64,000 bases of DNA from Prevotella sp. P5-108. GTDB lineage: Bacteria > Bacteroidota > Bacteroidia > Bacteroidales > Bacteroidaceae. Positions 55,358 to 64,000 of this stretch are shown piece by piece. The stretch spans positions 38,129 to 102,128 of the forward strand of contig NZ_NPJJ01000053.1 in assembly GCF_002251385.1 (NCBI RefSeq). The letters are read 5' to 3'. A program made the translations under genes and the position numbers. Numbering within the stretch: position 1 is the first letter of the stretch; every line of letters starts with the position of its first letter. The notes under the pieces were generated by a model. The model worked only from the letters and a program-made list of their open reading frames with translations. It searched no databases and was not told the origin of the DNA.

Positions 55358-58300
55358 ATGGCTACAAAAATTGTCGATAACAGAGTAAATTTTGCCAGCG
55401 TGCATAATCCGTACCCTTTCCCGGATTTTCTCGATGTGCAGTTGAAGTCTTTCAAGGACTTTTTACAGTTGGAAACTCCGCCTGAAGAACGCAAGAATGA
55501 CGGTCTGTATAAGGTGTTCGCTGAGAACTTCCCTATCACCGATACTCGCAATAACTTCGTTCTTGAGTTCTTGGATTACTATATTGATCCGCCGCGTTAC
55601 ACCATAGACGAGTGTCTGGAGCGTGGCCTTACATATAGTGTGCCTTTGAAGGCTAAGATGAAGCTGTTTTGTACCGACCCCGACCACGAGGATTTCGGAA
55701 CCGTCATCCAGGACGTGTTCCTCGGTACCATTCCTTACATGACAAGCAACGGTACATTCGTTATCAACGGTGCTGAGCGCGTGGTAGTTGCCCAGCTGCA
55801 CCGTTCACCGGGTGTATTCTTCGGTCAGGGTGTGCATGCCAACGGTACTGTGCTTTACAGCGCACGTATCATTCCATTCAAGGGCTCTTGGATTGAGTTT
55901 GCGACCGATATAAATAATGTAATGTATGCTTATATCGACCGTAAGAAGAAATTGCCTGTTACGACACTGCTGCGTGCCATCGGTTATGAAAGCGATAAGG
56001 ACATTCTGCGCATCTTCGACCTTGCCGAGGAGGTAAAGGTCAACAAGAAGAACCTCAAGGCCTGCGTAGGCCGCAAGGTTGCCGGTAGCGTGGTGACTCG
56101 CTGGAACGAGGATTTCGTGGATGAAGATACTGGTGAAGTAGTATCTATTGACCGTTCGGAAGTTATCGTTGAGCGTGAGACAGTCATCACCGAGGAGATG
56201 ATACCTGAGATTCTGGAAAGTGGAGCTCAGAGCATTCTCCTGCACAAGGATGCCGAAGCCGGTAACAAGTATTCTATCATCTTCAATACATTGGCCAAAG
56301 ACCCCTCTAACTCTGAGAAGGAGGCCGTGCTCTACATCTATCGCCAGCTGCGTAATGCTGACCCTGCCGATGATGCCAGTGCCAAGGAAGTATTCCAGAA
56401 TCTGTTCTTCTCTGACAAGCGTTACGACTTGGGCGAGGTGGGCCGCTACCGTATCAACAAGAAGTTGGGCCTGAACACCGAGTCTGATGTCCGCGTGCTT
56501 ACCAAGGAAGATATCATCGAGATTATCAAATATCTTATCCAGCTCGTCAACTCCAATGCTACTGTTGACGATATCGACCACCTGAGCAACCGCCGTGTAC
56601 GCACGGTAGGCGAGCAGTTGGCCAACCAGTTCTCTATCGGTCTTGCCCGTATGGCCCGTACCATCCGTGAGCGCATGAACGTTCGTGATAATGAGGTGTT
56701 TACTCCTACCGACCTGATTAACGCCAAGACCATCTCGAGCGTTATCAATTCATTCTTCGGTACCAACCCTCTGAGCCAGTTCATGGACCAGACCAACCCC
56801 CTTGCCGAGGTTACCCACAAGCGTCGTCTTTCGGCCCTTGGTCCTGGCGGTCTTTCTCGTGAGCGTGCCGGTTTCGAGGTTCGAGATGTACACTATACTC
56901 ACTACGGCCGTCTGTGTCCTATCGAGAGTCCTGAAGGTCCTAACATCGGTCTTATTTCATCACTCTGTCTGTATGCCAAGATTAACGACCTCGGTTTCAT
57001 CGTTACACCTTACCGTAAGATTGTTGACGGCAAGGCCGACATGGACAACAAGGACGTGGTATACCTTACCGCAGAGGAGGAAGAGGCCAAGATTATCGGT
57101 CAGGGCAATGCGCCCCTTACTCCCGAGGGCAACTTCATCCGCAAGGTTGTAAAGTGCCGTCAGGATGCCGACTATCCAGTAGTTGCTCCTACCCAGGTAG
57201 ATTACATGGACGTTGCTCCCCAGCAGATTGCTTCTGTTTCAGCAGGTCTTATTCCTTTCCTCGAGCACGATGACGGTCACCGTGCGCTGATGGGATGTAA
57301 CATGATGCGCCAGGCAGTGCCATTGCTCCACAACGATGCACCTATCGTAGGTACCGGTCTGGAGAAGAAGGTCTGCGAGGACTCGCGCACCATGATTACC
57401 GCCGAGGGCGACGGTGTCATCGAGTATGTTGACGCCACCACCATCCGTATTCTTTACGACCGCACCGAGGAGGAAGACTTCGTCAGCTTCGAGCCTGCTC
57501 TCAAGGAGTATCGCATTCCCAAGTTCCGTCGTACCAACCAGAATATGACCATCGACCTTCGTCCTATCTGCGACAAGGGTCAGCGTGTGAAAGCCGGTGA
57601 TATCCTCACCGAGGGTTATGCCACCGAGAATGGTGAGCTGGCCCTGGGTCGCAACCTGCTCGTAGCCTACGTGCCATGGAAGGGTTACAACTATGAGGAC
57701 GCCGTCGTTATCTCTGAGCGCCTGGTAAGTGAGGATGTGCTCACTTCCGTACATGTCGACGAGTATTCACTCGACGTGCGTGAGACCAAGCGTGGTGTGG
57801 AAGAGTTTACCTCTGATATCCCCAATGTGAGCGAAGAGGCTACCAAGGACCTTGACGAGAACGGTGTTATCCGCGTCGGAGCCCGCGTAGAGCCAGGCGA
57901 TGTGCTCATCGGTAAGATTTCGCCCAAGGGCGAGAGCGACCCCTCACCCGAGGAGAAGCTGCTGCGCGCCATCTTCGGCGACAAGGCCGGCGATGTGAAG
58001 GACTCTTCACTCAAGGCCAATCCATCACTCAGCGGTGTGGTTATCGACAAGAAGCTCTTCTCTCGTGCCATCAAGACTCGTGAGTCCAAGAAGCAGGACA
58101 AGATTGTTCTGGCCAAGATTGACGAGGAATACGAGGCAAAGAATGAGGACCTGAAAGATATCCTCGTTGACAAGCTCCTTGAACTCACCGAAGACAAGAA
58201 GTGTGAGGGTATCAAGGACTATACCGGTGCCGAAATCATCTCCAAGGGTTCTACCTTCACCGCTACTGCGCTGAAGAACCTCGAGTACGACGGCATCCAG

Positions 58301-59170
58301 AGCAATGGCTGGACTGGCGACGAGCATACCGACGGCCTTATCCAGAAGCTCATCATGAACTATATCCGCAAGTACAAGCAGCTCGATGCCGAGCTGAAGC
58401 GCCGCAAGTTTGCCATCACCATTGGCGACGAGCTGCCTTCAGGCATCCTGCAGATGGCCAAGGTCTATATCGCCAAGAAGCGTAAGATTCAGGTGGGCGA
58501 CAAGCTCGCCGGTCGTCACGGTAACAAGGGTATCGTTTCCAAGGTCGTACGTGCCGAGGATATGCCTTTCCTCGAGGACGGACGTCCTGTAGACCTGGTG
58601 CTCAACCCTATGGGTGTGCCCTCTCGTATGAACCTCGGTCAGATCTTCGAGGCCATCCTCGGTGCTGCCGGTAAGAAGCTCGGTGTCAAGTTTGCCACTC
58701 CTATCTTCGACGGTGCCAAGCTCAACGACCTCTCCGAGTGGACCGACAAGGCAGGTCTGCCCCGCCTCTGCTCTACCTATATATATGATGGTGAGACCGG
58801 CGAGAAGTTCGACCAGCCTGCTACCATCGGTATGACCTACTTCTTGAAGCTCGGCCACATGGTAGAAGACAAGATGCACGCCCGTTCTATCGGTCCGTAC
58901 AGCTTGATTACCCAGCAGCCACTCGGTGGTAAAGCCCAGTTTGGTGGTCAGCGTTTCGGAGAGATGGAGGTTTGGGCTCTTGAGGCATTCGGTGCAAGCC
59001 ATGTGCTCCAGGAGATTCTGACCATCAAGAGTGATGACGTCGTAGGACGTTCCAAGGCTTACGAGGCTATCGTCAAGGGCGATGCCATGCCTACTCCCGG
59101 TATCCCCGAGTCACTCAACGTACTTCTCCACGAACTCCGTGGTCTTGGTTTGAGTATCAAACTTGATTAA
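55358..59170 (+). CDS. rpoB: RNA polymerase beta subunit
   Basis: 1,270 residues from ATG 55,358 ([17 protein letters not shown]). A start 24 codons earlier would lie in the attenuator hairpins. Landmarks: rifampicin region [20 protein letters not shown] with [17 protein letters not shown], catalytic-region [12 protein letters not shown], and the C-terminal anchor [19 protein letters not shown]. The wild-type-like residues of the rifampicin pocket are kept. Core enzyme subunit; 27 bp upstream of rpoC. Confidence 0.99.
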   Translation: MATKIVDNRVNFASVHNPYPFPDFLDVQLKSFKDFLQLETPPEERKNDGLYKVFAENFPITDTRNNFVLEFLDYYIDPPRYTIDECLERGLTYSVPLKAKMKLFCTDPDHEDFGTVIQDVFLGTIPYMTSNGTFVINGAERVVVAQLHRSPGVFFGQGVHANGTVLYSARIIPFKGSWIEFATDINNVMYAYIDRKKKLPVTTLLRAIGYESDKDILRIFDLAEEVKVNKKNLKACVGRKVAGSVVTRWNEDFVDEDTGEVVSIDRSEVIVERETVITEEMIPEILESGAQSILLHKDAEAGNKYSIIFNTLAKDPSNSEKEAVLYIYRQLRNADPADDASAKEVFQNLFFSDKRYDLGEVGRYRINKKLGLNTESDVRVLTKEDIIEIIKYLIQLVNSNATVDDIDHLSNRRVRTVGEQLANQFSIGLARMARTIRERMNVRDNEVFTPTDLINAKTISSVINSFFGTNPLSQFMDQTNPLAEVTHKRRLSALGPGGLSRERAGFEVRDVHYTHYGRLCPIESPEGPNIGLISSLCLYAKINDLGFIVTPYRKIVDGKADMDNKDVVYLTAEEEEAKIIGQGNAPLTPEGNFIRKVVKCRQDADYPVVAPTQVDYMDVAPQQIASVSAGLIPFLEHDDGHRALMGCNMMRQAVPLLHNDAPIVGTGLEKKVCEDSRTMITAEGDGVIEYVDATTIRILYDRTEEEDFVSFEPALKEYRIPKFRRTNQNMTIDLRPICDKGQRVKAGDILTEGYATENGELALGRNLLVAYVPWKGYNYEDAVVISERLVSEDVLTSVHVDEYSLDVRETKRGVEEFTSDIPNVSEEATKDLDENGVIRVGARVEPGDVLIGKISPKGESDPSPEEKLLRAIFGDKAGDVKDSSLKANPSLSGVVIDKKLFSRAIKTRESKKQDKIVLAKIDEEYEAKNEDLKDILVDKLLELTEDKKCEGIKDYTGAEIISKGSTFTATALKNLEYDGIQSNGWTGDEHTDGLIQKLIMNYIRKYKQLDAELKRRKFAITIGDELPSGILQMAKVYIAKKRKIQVGDKLAGRHGNKGIVSKVVRAEDMPFLEDGRPVDLVLNPMGVPSRMNLGQIFEAILGAAGKKLGVKFATPIFDGAKLNDLSEWTDKAGLPRLCSTYIYDGETGEKFDQPATIGMTYFLKLGHMVEDKMHARSIGPYSLITQQPLGGKAQFGGQRFGEMEVWALEAFGASHVLQEILTIKSDDVVGRSKAYEAIVKGDAMPTPGIPESLNVLLHELRGLGLSIKLD

Positions 59171-59197
59171 ACGAGAACCCTTAATTATTTCAAGACA

Positions 59198-62100
59198 ATG
59201 GCTTTTAAGAAAGATACAAAAATAAAGAATAATTTTACGAAGATTACCATCGGATTGGCTTCTCCCGAAGAAATCCTGGAAAATTCGTTTGGCGAGGTTA
59301 CCAAACCAGAGACGATTAACTATCGTACCTATAAGCCAGAGCGTGACGGACTCTTCTGCGAGCGCATCTTCGGTCCTACCAAGGACTATGAGTGCGCCTG
59401 CGGCAAGTACAAGCGCATACGCTACAAGGGTATCGTCTGCGACCGATGCGGTGTCGAGGTTACCGAGAAGAAGGTACGCCGCGAGCGCTCAGGTCATATC
59501 GAACTGGTAGTGCCCATCGCACATATCTGGTATTTCCGTTCACTGCCCAACAAGATTGGCTATCTGCTCGGAATGCCTACCAAGAAGCTCGACGCTGTGG
59601 TCTACTACGAGAAGTATATCGTCATCAAGCCCGGAGCCTTTGAGGGCCGCACCGACAAGGACGGACTCGAGATCAACGGTTCTCACCGCATGGACCTTCT
59701 CACCGAAGACGAGTATCTGAACATTCTCGATACCCAGCTCGACCCCAACAACCAGCTCCTCCCCGACGATGATCCCAACAAGTTCATCGCCAAGATGGGT
59801 GCCGAGGCTATCCGCGACCTCCTTACCGACCTCGACCTCGACTCTATCTCTTACGAGCTGCGCGACCGAGCCAACAATGACTCCAGCCAGCAGCGCAAGA
59901 CCGAGGCTCTGAAGCGCCTGCAGGTTGTCGAGGCTTTCCGCTCGTCCAAGGAGGTCAACAAGCCCGAGTGGATGATTATGAAGATACTTCCCGTCATCCC
60001 CCCCGAGCTTCGTCCGCTCGTACCCCTCGACGGTGGCCGCTTTGCCACATCCGACCTCAACGACCTCTACCGTCGTGTCATCATCCGCAACAACCGTCTG
60101 AAGAGACTCGTCGAAATCAAGGCTCCCGAGGTGATTCTCCGCAACGAGAAGCGTATGCTCCAGGAGGCTGTCGACTCTCTCTTCGACAACTCTCGCAAGG
60201 CCAGTGCCGTGAAGAGCGAGAGCAACCGTCCGCTCAAGTCACTCTCCGACTCACTCAAGGGTAAGCAGGGCCGCTTCCGTCAGAACCTTCTCGGTAAGCG
60301 TGTCGACTATTCAGCGCGTTCGGTTATCGTCGTTGGTCCTGAACTTAAGATGGGAGAGTGCGGTTTGCCCAAGCTGATGGCTGCCGAGCTCTACAAACCA
60401 TTTATCATCCGCAAGCTCATCGAGCGTGGCATCGTCAAGACTGTCAAGAGCGCCAAGAAGATAGTAGACCGTCGTGAGCCCGTCATCTGGGACATCCTCG
60501 AGAATGTCATGAAGGGTCACCCCGTGCTCCTCAACCGTGCTCCTACACTGCACCGTCTGGGTATCCAGGCCTTCCAGCCCAAGCTCATCGAGGGCAAAGC
60601 CATCCAGCTCCACCCGCTGGCATGTACTGCGTTCAACGCCGACTTCGACGGTGACCAGATGGCTGTCCACCTTCCCTTGAGCAACGAGGCTGTACTCGAG
60701 GCACAGATACTGATGCTCCAGAGCCACAACATCCTCAACCCTGCCAACGGCGCTCCTATCACCGTGCCTTCTCAGGACATGGTGCTCGGTCTCTACTATA
60801 TCACCAAGCTCCGTCCCGGAGCCAAGGGCGAGGGTCTGAGCTTCTACGGTCCCGAAGAGGCCATCATCGCCTACAACGACGGCAAGTGCGACCTCCACGC
60901 TCCTGTTAAGGTGCTCGTCGACGATATCGTTGAGGGTCAGCCCGTCAAGCATATTGTCGAGACCTCTGTTGGCCGCGTGGTAGTCAATCAGATTATCCCC
61001 GATGAACTGGGCTTCGTCAATGAAATCATCTCCAAGAAGTCACTCCGTGGCATCATCGCCCGCGTTATCAAGGCAGTCGGTATGGCTCGCGCCTGCGCCT
61101 TCCTTGACGGCATCAAGAACCTGGGTTACCACATGTCCTATGTAGCCGGTCTGTCGTTCAACCTCGACGATATCATCATCCCTGTTGAGAAGGAGGCTAT
61201 CGTAGAGAAGGGACAGCGCGAGGTCGAGGAGATTACCAACAACTATAACATGGGTTTCATCACCGACAACGAGCGTTACAACCAGGTTATCGATGCCTGG
61301 ACCCACGTCAACGACGAGTTGGGTGATGTTCTGATGAAGGAAATGACCGAAGCCGACCAGGGCTTCAACGCCGTATACATGATGCTCGATTCCGGAGCCC
61401 GTGGTTCTCAGGACCAGATCAAGCAGCTCTCCGGTATGCGTGGTCTGATGGCCAAGCCCCAGAAGGCCGGTGCCGAGGGCGCTCAGATTATTGAGAATCC
61501 TATCCTCTCCAACTTCAAGGAGGGTATGTCTGTGCTCGAGTACTTCATCGCTTCCCACGGTGCCCGTAAGGGTCTTGCCGATACCGCTATGAAGACTGCC
61601 GACGCCGGTTACCTTACCCGTCGTCTCGTCGACGTGTCCCACGATGTCATCATTACCCAGGAAGACTGCGGTACACTGCGTGGCCTCGAGTGCCGTGCGC
61701 TCAAGAATGGCGACGAGATTGTATCTTCTCTCGGCGAGCGCATCCTCGGCCGTGTGTCAGTCCATGACATCATCCACCCCACCACTGGCGAGCTCATCTG
61801 CGCAGCCGGTGAGGAAATCAATGAGGAGAAGGCCGACATCATCGAGAAGTCACCCATCGAGATGGTAGAAATCCGCTCCGTACTTACCTGTGAGAGCAAG
61901 CGCGGTATCTGTGCCAAGTGCTATGGCCGCAACCTCGCCACCTCGCGTATGGTACAGCTGGGCGAAGCTGCCGGTGTCATCGCCGCTCAGGCCATCGGTG
62001 AGCCTGGTACACAGCTTACACTGCGTACATTCCACGCCGGTGGTGTGGCTGGTAATGCAGCCGCCAACGCCAGCATCGTTGCCAAGAACAATGCCCGCAT

Positions 62101-63517
62101 CGAGTTTGAAGAGGTGCGCGACGTTCCCTTCCGCGACGACGAGTCCAAGGATTGCCGTATGGTCGTAAGCCGTCTGGGCGAGATCCGATTCATCGACCCC
62201 AATACCGATATTGTCCTCTCTACCCTCGACCTGCCCTACGGTTCTATCCTCTACAACAAGCACGGCGACATCGTCAAGCAGGGCGACCTCATCGCCAAGT
62301 GGGACCCCTTCAATGCGCTCATCGTTACCGAATATGCCGGTACACTGCGCTTCAACGACGTCATCGACGGTGTCACCTTCAAGGCCGAGACCGACGATAC
62401 CACAGGTCTTTCCGAGAAGATTATCATCGACGCCAAGGACCACACCAAGGTTCCTACCTGCGATGTGCTAGACGCCGACGGCAATGTGCTCGGTACCTAC
62501 AACTTCCCCGTAGGCTGTCACGTAGTGGTAGAAGACGGACAGAAGGTATCTACCGGTGCCACTCTCGTTAAGATTCCACGTGCCGTAGGAGGTGCTGGTG
62601 ACATCACCGGTGGTCTCCCACGAGTTACCGAGCTCTTCGAGGCCCGCAACCCCTCTAACCCCGCAGTCGTATCTGAGATCGATGGCGAGGTCACTATGGG
62701 CAAGCTCAAGCGTGGTAACCGCGAGATCATCGTTACGCCCAAGCACGGCGAACCCCATAAGTATCTTGTCAATCTGAGCAAGCAGCTGCTCGTGCAGGAG
62801 CACGACGCCGTGCGTGCCGGAACTCCACTCTCCGATGGTGTCATCACTCCCAATGACATCCTTGCCATCAAGGGTCCCACCGCCGTACAGGAGTACATTG
62901 TCAACGAGGTACAGGATGTTTACCGCCTCCAGGGTGTGAAGATCAATGACAAGCACTTCGAGATTATCGTGCGTCAGATGATGCGCAAGGTTCAGATTAA
63001 TGACCCGGGCGACACCACATTCCTTGAGCAGGAGCTCGTAGACAAACTCGACTTCGCCGAGGAGAACGACCGCATCTGGGGCAAGAAGGTAGTCACCGAC
63101 GCCGGCGACTCCGAGAACCTCAAGGCTGGTCAGATTATCACTCTCCGCAAGCTGCGCGACGAGAACTCAAGCCTCAAGCGCCGCGACCTGCACCTCGTCC
63201 AGGTGCGCGATGCCGTCCAGGCCACAGCCACCCAGATACTCCAGGGTATCACCCGTGCTGCCCTCGGTACCAAGAGCTTCATGTCTGCCGCTTCGTTCCA
63301 GGAGACCACCAAGGTGCTCAACGAGGCTGCCATCCGTGGCAAGCAAGACCGCCTCGAGGGTATGAAGGAGAATGTTATCTGCGGTCACCGCATCCCCGCC
63401 GGTACAGGTCTGCGCCAGTTTGACAAGCTCATCGTTGGTTCGCGTGAGGATTACGAGCGCATCGAGGCCAACAAGAAGAACATCCTCGACATCGACGTCA
63501 AAGACAGCAACATCTAA
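59198..63517 (+). CDS. rpoC: RNA polymerase beta' subunit
   Basis: 1,439 residues. N-terminal zinc site CACGKYKR ... CDRCGVEV, catalytic [16 protein letters not shown] with the three Mg-binding Asp, bridge helix/trigger region [20 protein letters not shown], second zinc site [13 protein letters not shown], and the long C-terminal region usual in Bacteroidota. Complete core enzyme with rpoB. Ends 24 bp before a strong terminator that closes the cluster. Confidence 0.99.
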   Translation: MAFKKDTKIKNNFTKITIGLASPEEILENSFGEVTKPETINYRTYKPERDGLFCERIFGPTKDYECACGKYKRIRYKGIVCDRCGVEVTEKKVRRERSGHIELVVPIAHIWYFRSLPNKIGYLLGMPTKKLDAVVYYEKYIVIKPGAFEGRTDKDGLEINGSHRMDLLTEDEYLNILDTQLDPNNQLLPDDDPNKFIAKMGAEAIRDLLTDLDLDSISYELRDRANNDSSQQRKTEALKRLQVVEAFRSSKEVNKPEWMIMKILPVIPPELRPLVPLDGGRFATSDLNDLYRRVIIRNNRLKRLVEIKAPEVILRNEKRMLQEAVDSLFDNSRKASAVKSESNRPLKSLSDSLKGKQGRFRQNLLGKRVDYSARSVIVVGPELKMGECGLPKLMAAELYKPFIIRKLIERGIVKTVKSAKKIVDRREPVIWDILENVMKGHPVLLNRAPTLHRLGIQAFQPKLIEGKAIQLHPLACTAFNADFDGDQMAVHLPLSNEAVLEAQILMLQSHNILNPANGAPITVPSQDMVLGLYYITKLRPGAKGEGLSFYGPEEAIIAYNDGKCDLHAPVKVLVDDIVEGQPVKHIVETSVGRVVVNQIIPDELGFVNEIISKKSLRGIIARVIKAVGMARACAFLDGIKNLGYHMSYVAGLSFNLDDIIIPVEKEAIVEKGQREVEEITNNYNMGFITDNERYNQVIDAWTHVNDELGDVLMKEMTEADQGFNAVYMMLDSGARGSQDQIKQLSGMRGLMAKPQKAGAEGAQIIENPILSNFKEGMSVLEYFIASHGARKGLADTAMKTADAGYLTRRLVDVSHDVIITQEDCGTLRGLECRALKNGDEIVSSLGERILGRVSVHDIIHPTTGELICAAGEEINEEKADIIEKSPIEMVEIRSVLTCESKRGICAKCYGRNLATSRMVQLGEAAGVIAAQAIGEPGTQLTLRTFHAGGVAGNAAANASIVAKNNARIEFEEVRDVPFRDDESKDCRMVVSRLGEIRFIDPNTDIVLSTLDLPYGSILYNKHGDIVKQGDLIAKWDPFNALIVTEYAGTLRFNDVIDGVTFKAETDDTTGLSEKIIIDAKDHTKVPTCDVLDADGNVLGTYNFPVGCHVVVEDGQKVSTGATLVKIPRAVGGAGDITGGLPRVTELFEARNPSNPAVVSEIDGEVTMGKLKRGNREIIVTPKHGEPHKYLVNLSKQLLVQEHDAVRAGTPLSDGVITPNDILAIKGPTAVQEYIVNEVQDVYRLQGVKINDKHFEIIVRQMMRKVQINDPGDTTFLEQELVDKLDFAEENDRIWGKKVVTDAGDSENLKAGQIITLRKLRDENSSLKRRDLHLVQVRDAVQATATQILQGITRAALGTKSFMSAASFQETTKVLNEAAIRGKQDRLEGMKENVICGHRIPAGTGLRQFDKLIVGSREDYERIEANKKNILDIDVKDSNI

Positions 63518-63540
63518 GGTTTTTCCCTTGATTACAACAT

Positions 63541-63589
63541 AAGCGAGAGCCGCCGGCCCACTTAGGGCCATGCGGCTCTCGCTTTTTTT
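63541..63589 (+). terminator. Strong intrinsic terminator of the rpoBC transcript
   Basis: AAGCGAGAGCCGC (63,541-63,553) pairs with GCGGCTCTCGCTT (63,572-63,584), followed by TTTTTT. Confidence 0.95.
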
Positions 63590-63791
63590 CAATGATACAG
63601 CCGTTATTGAGTTTTGTATGGAGCCCCAGACTGCTTGATCATGCGATTTGGAGCATTATCCGCCGGCTGCATGACGGCTACGCCGTAGCTCTGCAGATTG
63701 CTGTGGAGTCGGCAGAATTGTTAAAAATGTTAATTCCCGTTTGGTTTCATCCGCCTTATGTGTCTTATTGGTGTAACAAAGCCACAGTACA

Positions 63792-63869
63792 ATGACCGAA
63801 AACCAGTTCATCAGCCTTGTCCCGCGACTGCGCCAGGTGGCGCTCACCGCAGCTGTCGGCGCCGGAAGT
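63792..63869 (+). pseudogene. Truncated ECF-type sigma-factor N-terminus
   Basis: About 26 codons, MTENQFISLVPRLRQVALTA followed by AVGAGS, look like the first helix of small Prevotella/Bacteroides sigma-70 family proteins (an F-x-x-L-V-P-x-L-R start). The frame then passes into sequence of different character with an insertion-sequence promoter and transposase start in another frame, so the gene appears cut. The rest of the gene would lie beyond the insertion, off the window. With so few residues the family call is tentative. The spacer 63,590-63,791 shows no gene. Confidence 0.5.
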
Positions 63870-64000
63870 GATGGGGTCTGCGGATTTTTCCGGTTGGTAA
63901 CACCGTATGTTAGGAATAAAGTCGTACCTTTGCCATATGGAACAGACCAAGCTACTACGCGCCATTCTTCCGGATGTGCTTATAGACAACTTCGATGTTG
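63870..64000 (+). mobile_element. Left end of an insertion sequence (partial)
   Basis: Starts about GGGGTCTGCGGATTTTTCCG, a plausible terminal repeat, followed by a TACCTTTG promoter box (63,925-63,932) and a transposase start. The right end and target duplication lie outside the window, so the boundary is approximate. Confidence 0.5.
63937..64000 (+). CDS. Transposase N-terminus, ISAon1-like (partial)
   Basis: 21 codons before the right edge: MEQTKLLRAILPDVLIDNFD and one further residue. The pattern (L-L-x-x-I-L-P-x-x-L-x-x-x-F-D) is what I know from the separate N-terminal region of ISAon1-family transposases in Bacteroidales. ATG lies 4 bp after a TACCTTTG box, so the message would be leaderless or nearly so. 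Only the N-terminus is visible, so the family assignment is uncertain. Confidence 0.5.
   Translation, partial: MEQTKLLRAILPDVLIDNFDV

Noticed and set aside
63592..63795. A 67-codon frame after the rpoC terminator
   Set aside because: Starts inside the terminator tail, has no promoter and no recognisable protein character.

Overview
The window looks like chromosome from a gut or oral Bacteroidales bacterium, most likely Prevotella-like (Prevotellaceae). The signs are SusC/SusD pairs, Mfa/Fim-type lipoprotein fimbriae, DUF3575/DUF3868, DUF1735 and DUF3857 families, and promoters of the Bacteroidetes form TTTG-N19-21-TAnnTTTG upstream of many genes. Genus assignment is inference from protein style, not a search.

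Layout. 1-13,270 (minus strand): a fimbria locus reading leftwards: DUF3575 protein, DUF3868/OmpA protein, Mfa1-type major fimbrillin, a 0.9-kb repeat-rich spacer, Mfa2/FimB anchor, a second fimbrillin-like lipoprotein, and a giant secreted beta-helix protein with a discoidin domain that runs off the left edge. 14,819-22,874 (plus): a glycan-uptake locus (SusC, SusD, GH18, and two DUF1735 surface lipoproteins carrying LamG-like and discoidin domains), resembling loci for host N-glycans. 23,036-33,721: a pair of DUF3857/transglutaminase-fold proteins behind a triplicated promoter box, then a GH20 hexosaminidase and a GH2 beta-galactosidase, enzymes that could continue the breakdown of glycans released by GH18.

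33.8-47.9 kb is mixed housekeeping and accessory sequence: a YqiA-type esterase fused to a HAD-like domain, a DUF4359-like protein, a methyltransferase, an outer-membrane barrel, an Rpn-type nuclease followed at once by a separate copy of its own C-terminal domain, a guanine-deaminase-like enzyme, SerB, an EamA transporter, a Dna2-like nuclease-helicase and two unrecognised proteins. 48.8-63.6 kb is the core information-processing cluster: rpsU, a XerC/D recombinase, hpf, tRNA-Thr/Tyr/Gly/Thr, tuf, tRNA-Trp, secE, nusG, rplK-rplA-rplJ-rplL, rpoB and rpoC. At the right edge an insertion sequence appears to have cut an ECF sigma-factor gene after about 26 codons.

The most unusual signals are: (1) many long non-coding spacers are built from degenerate tandem arrays with a period of 20-22 bp, close to two turns of DNA helix, each array having its own sequence; (2) the Rpn nuclease with a stand-alone C-terminal-domain ORF carrying expanded four-residue repeats, which suggests a split version of the Rpn-long/Rpn-short toxin-antitoxin arrangement; and (3) two different nested-palindrome elements in spacers. 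No CRISPR array, rRNA or origin was seen.
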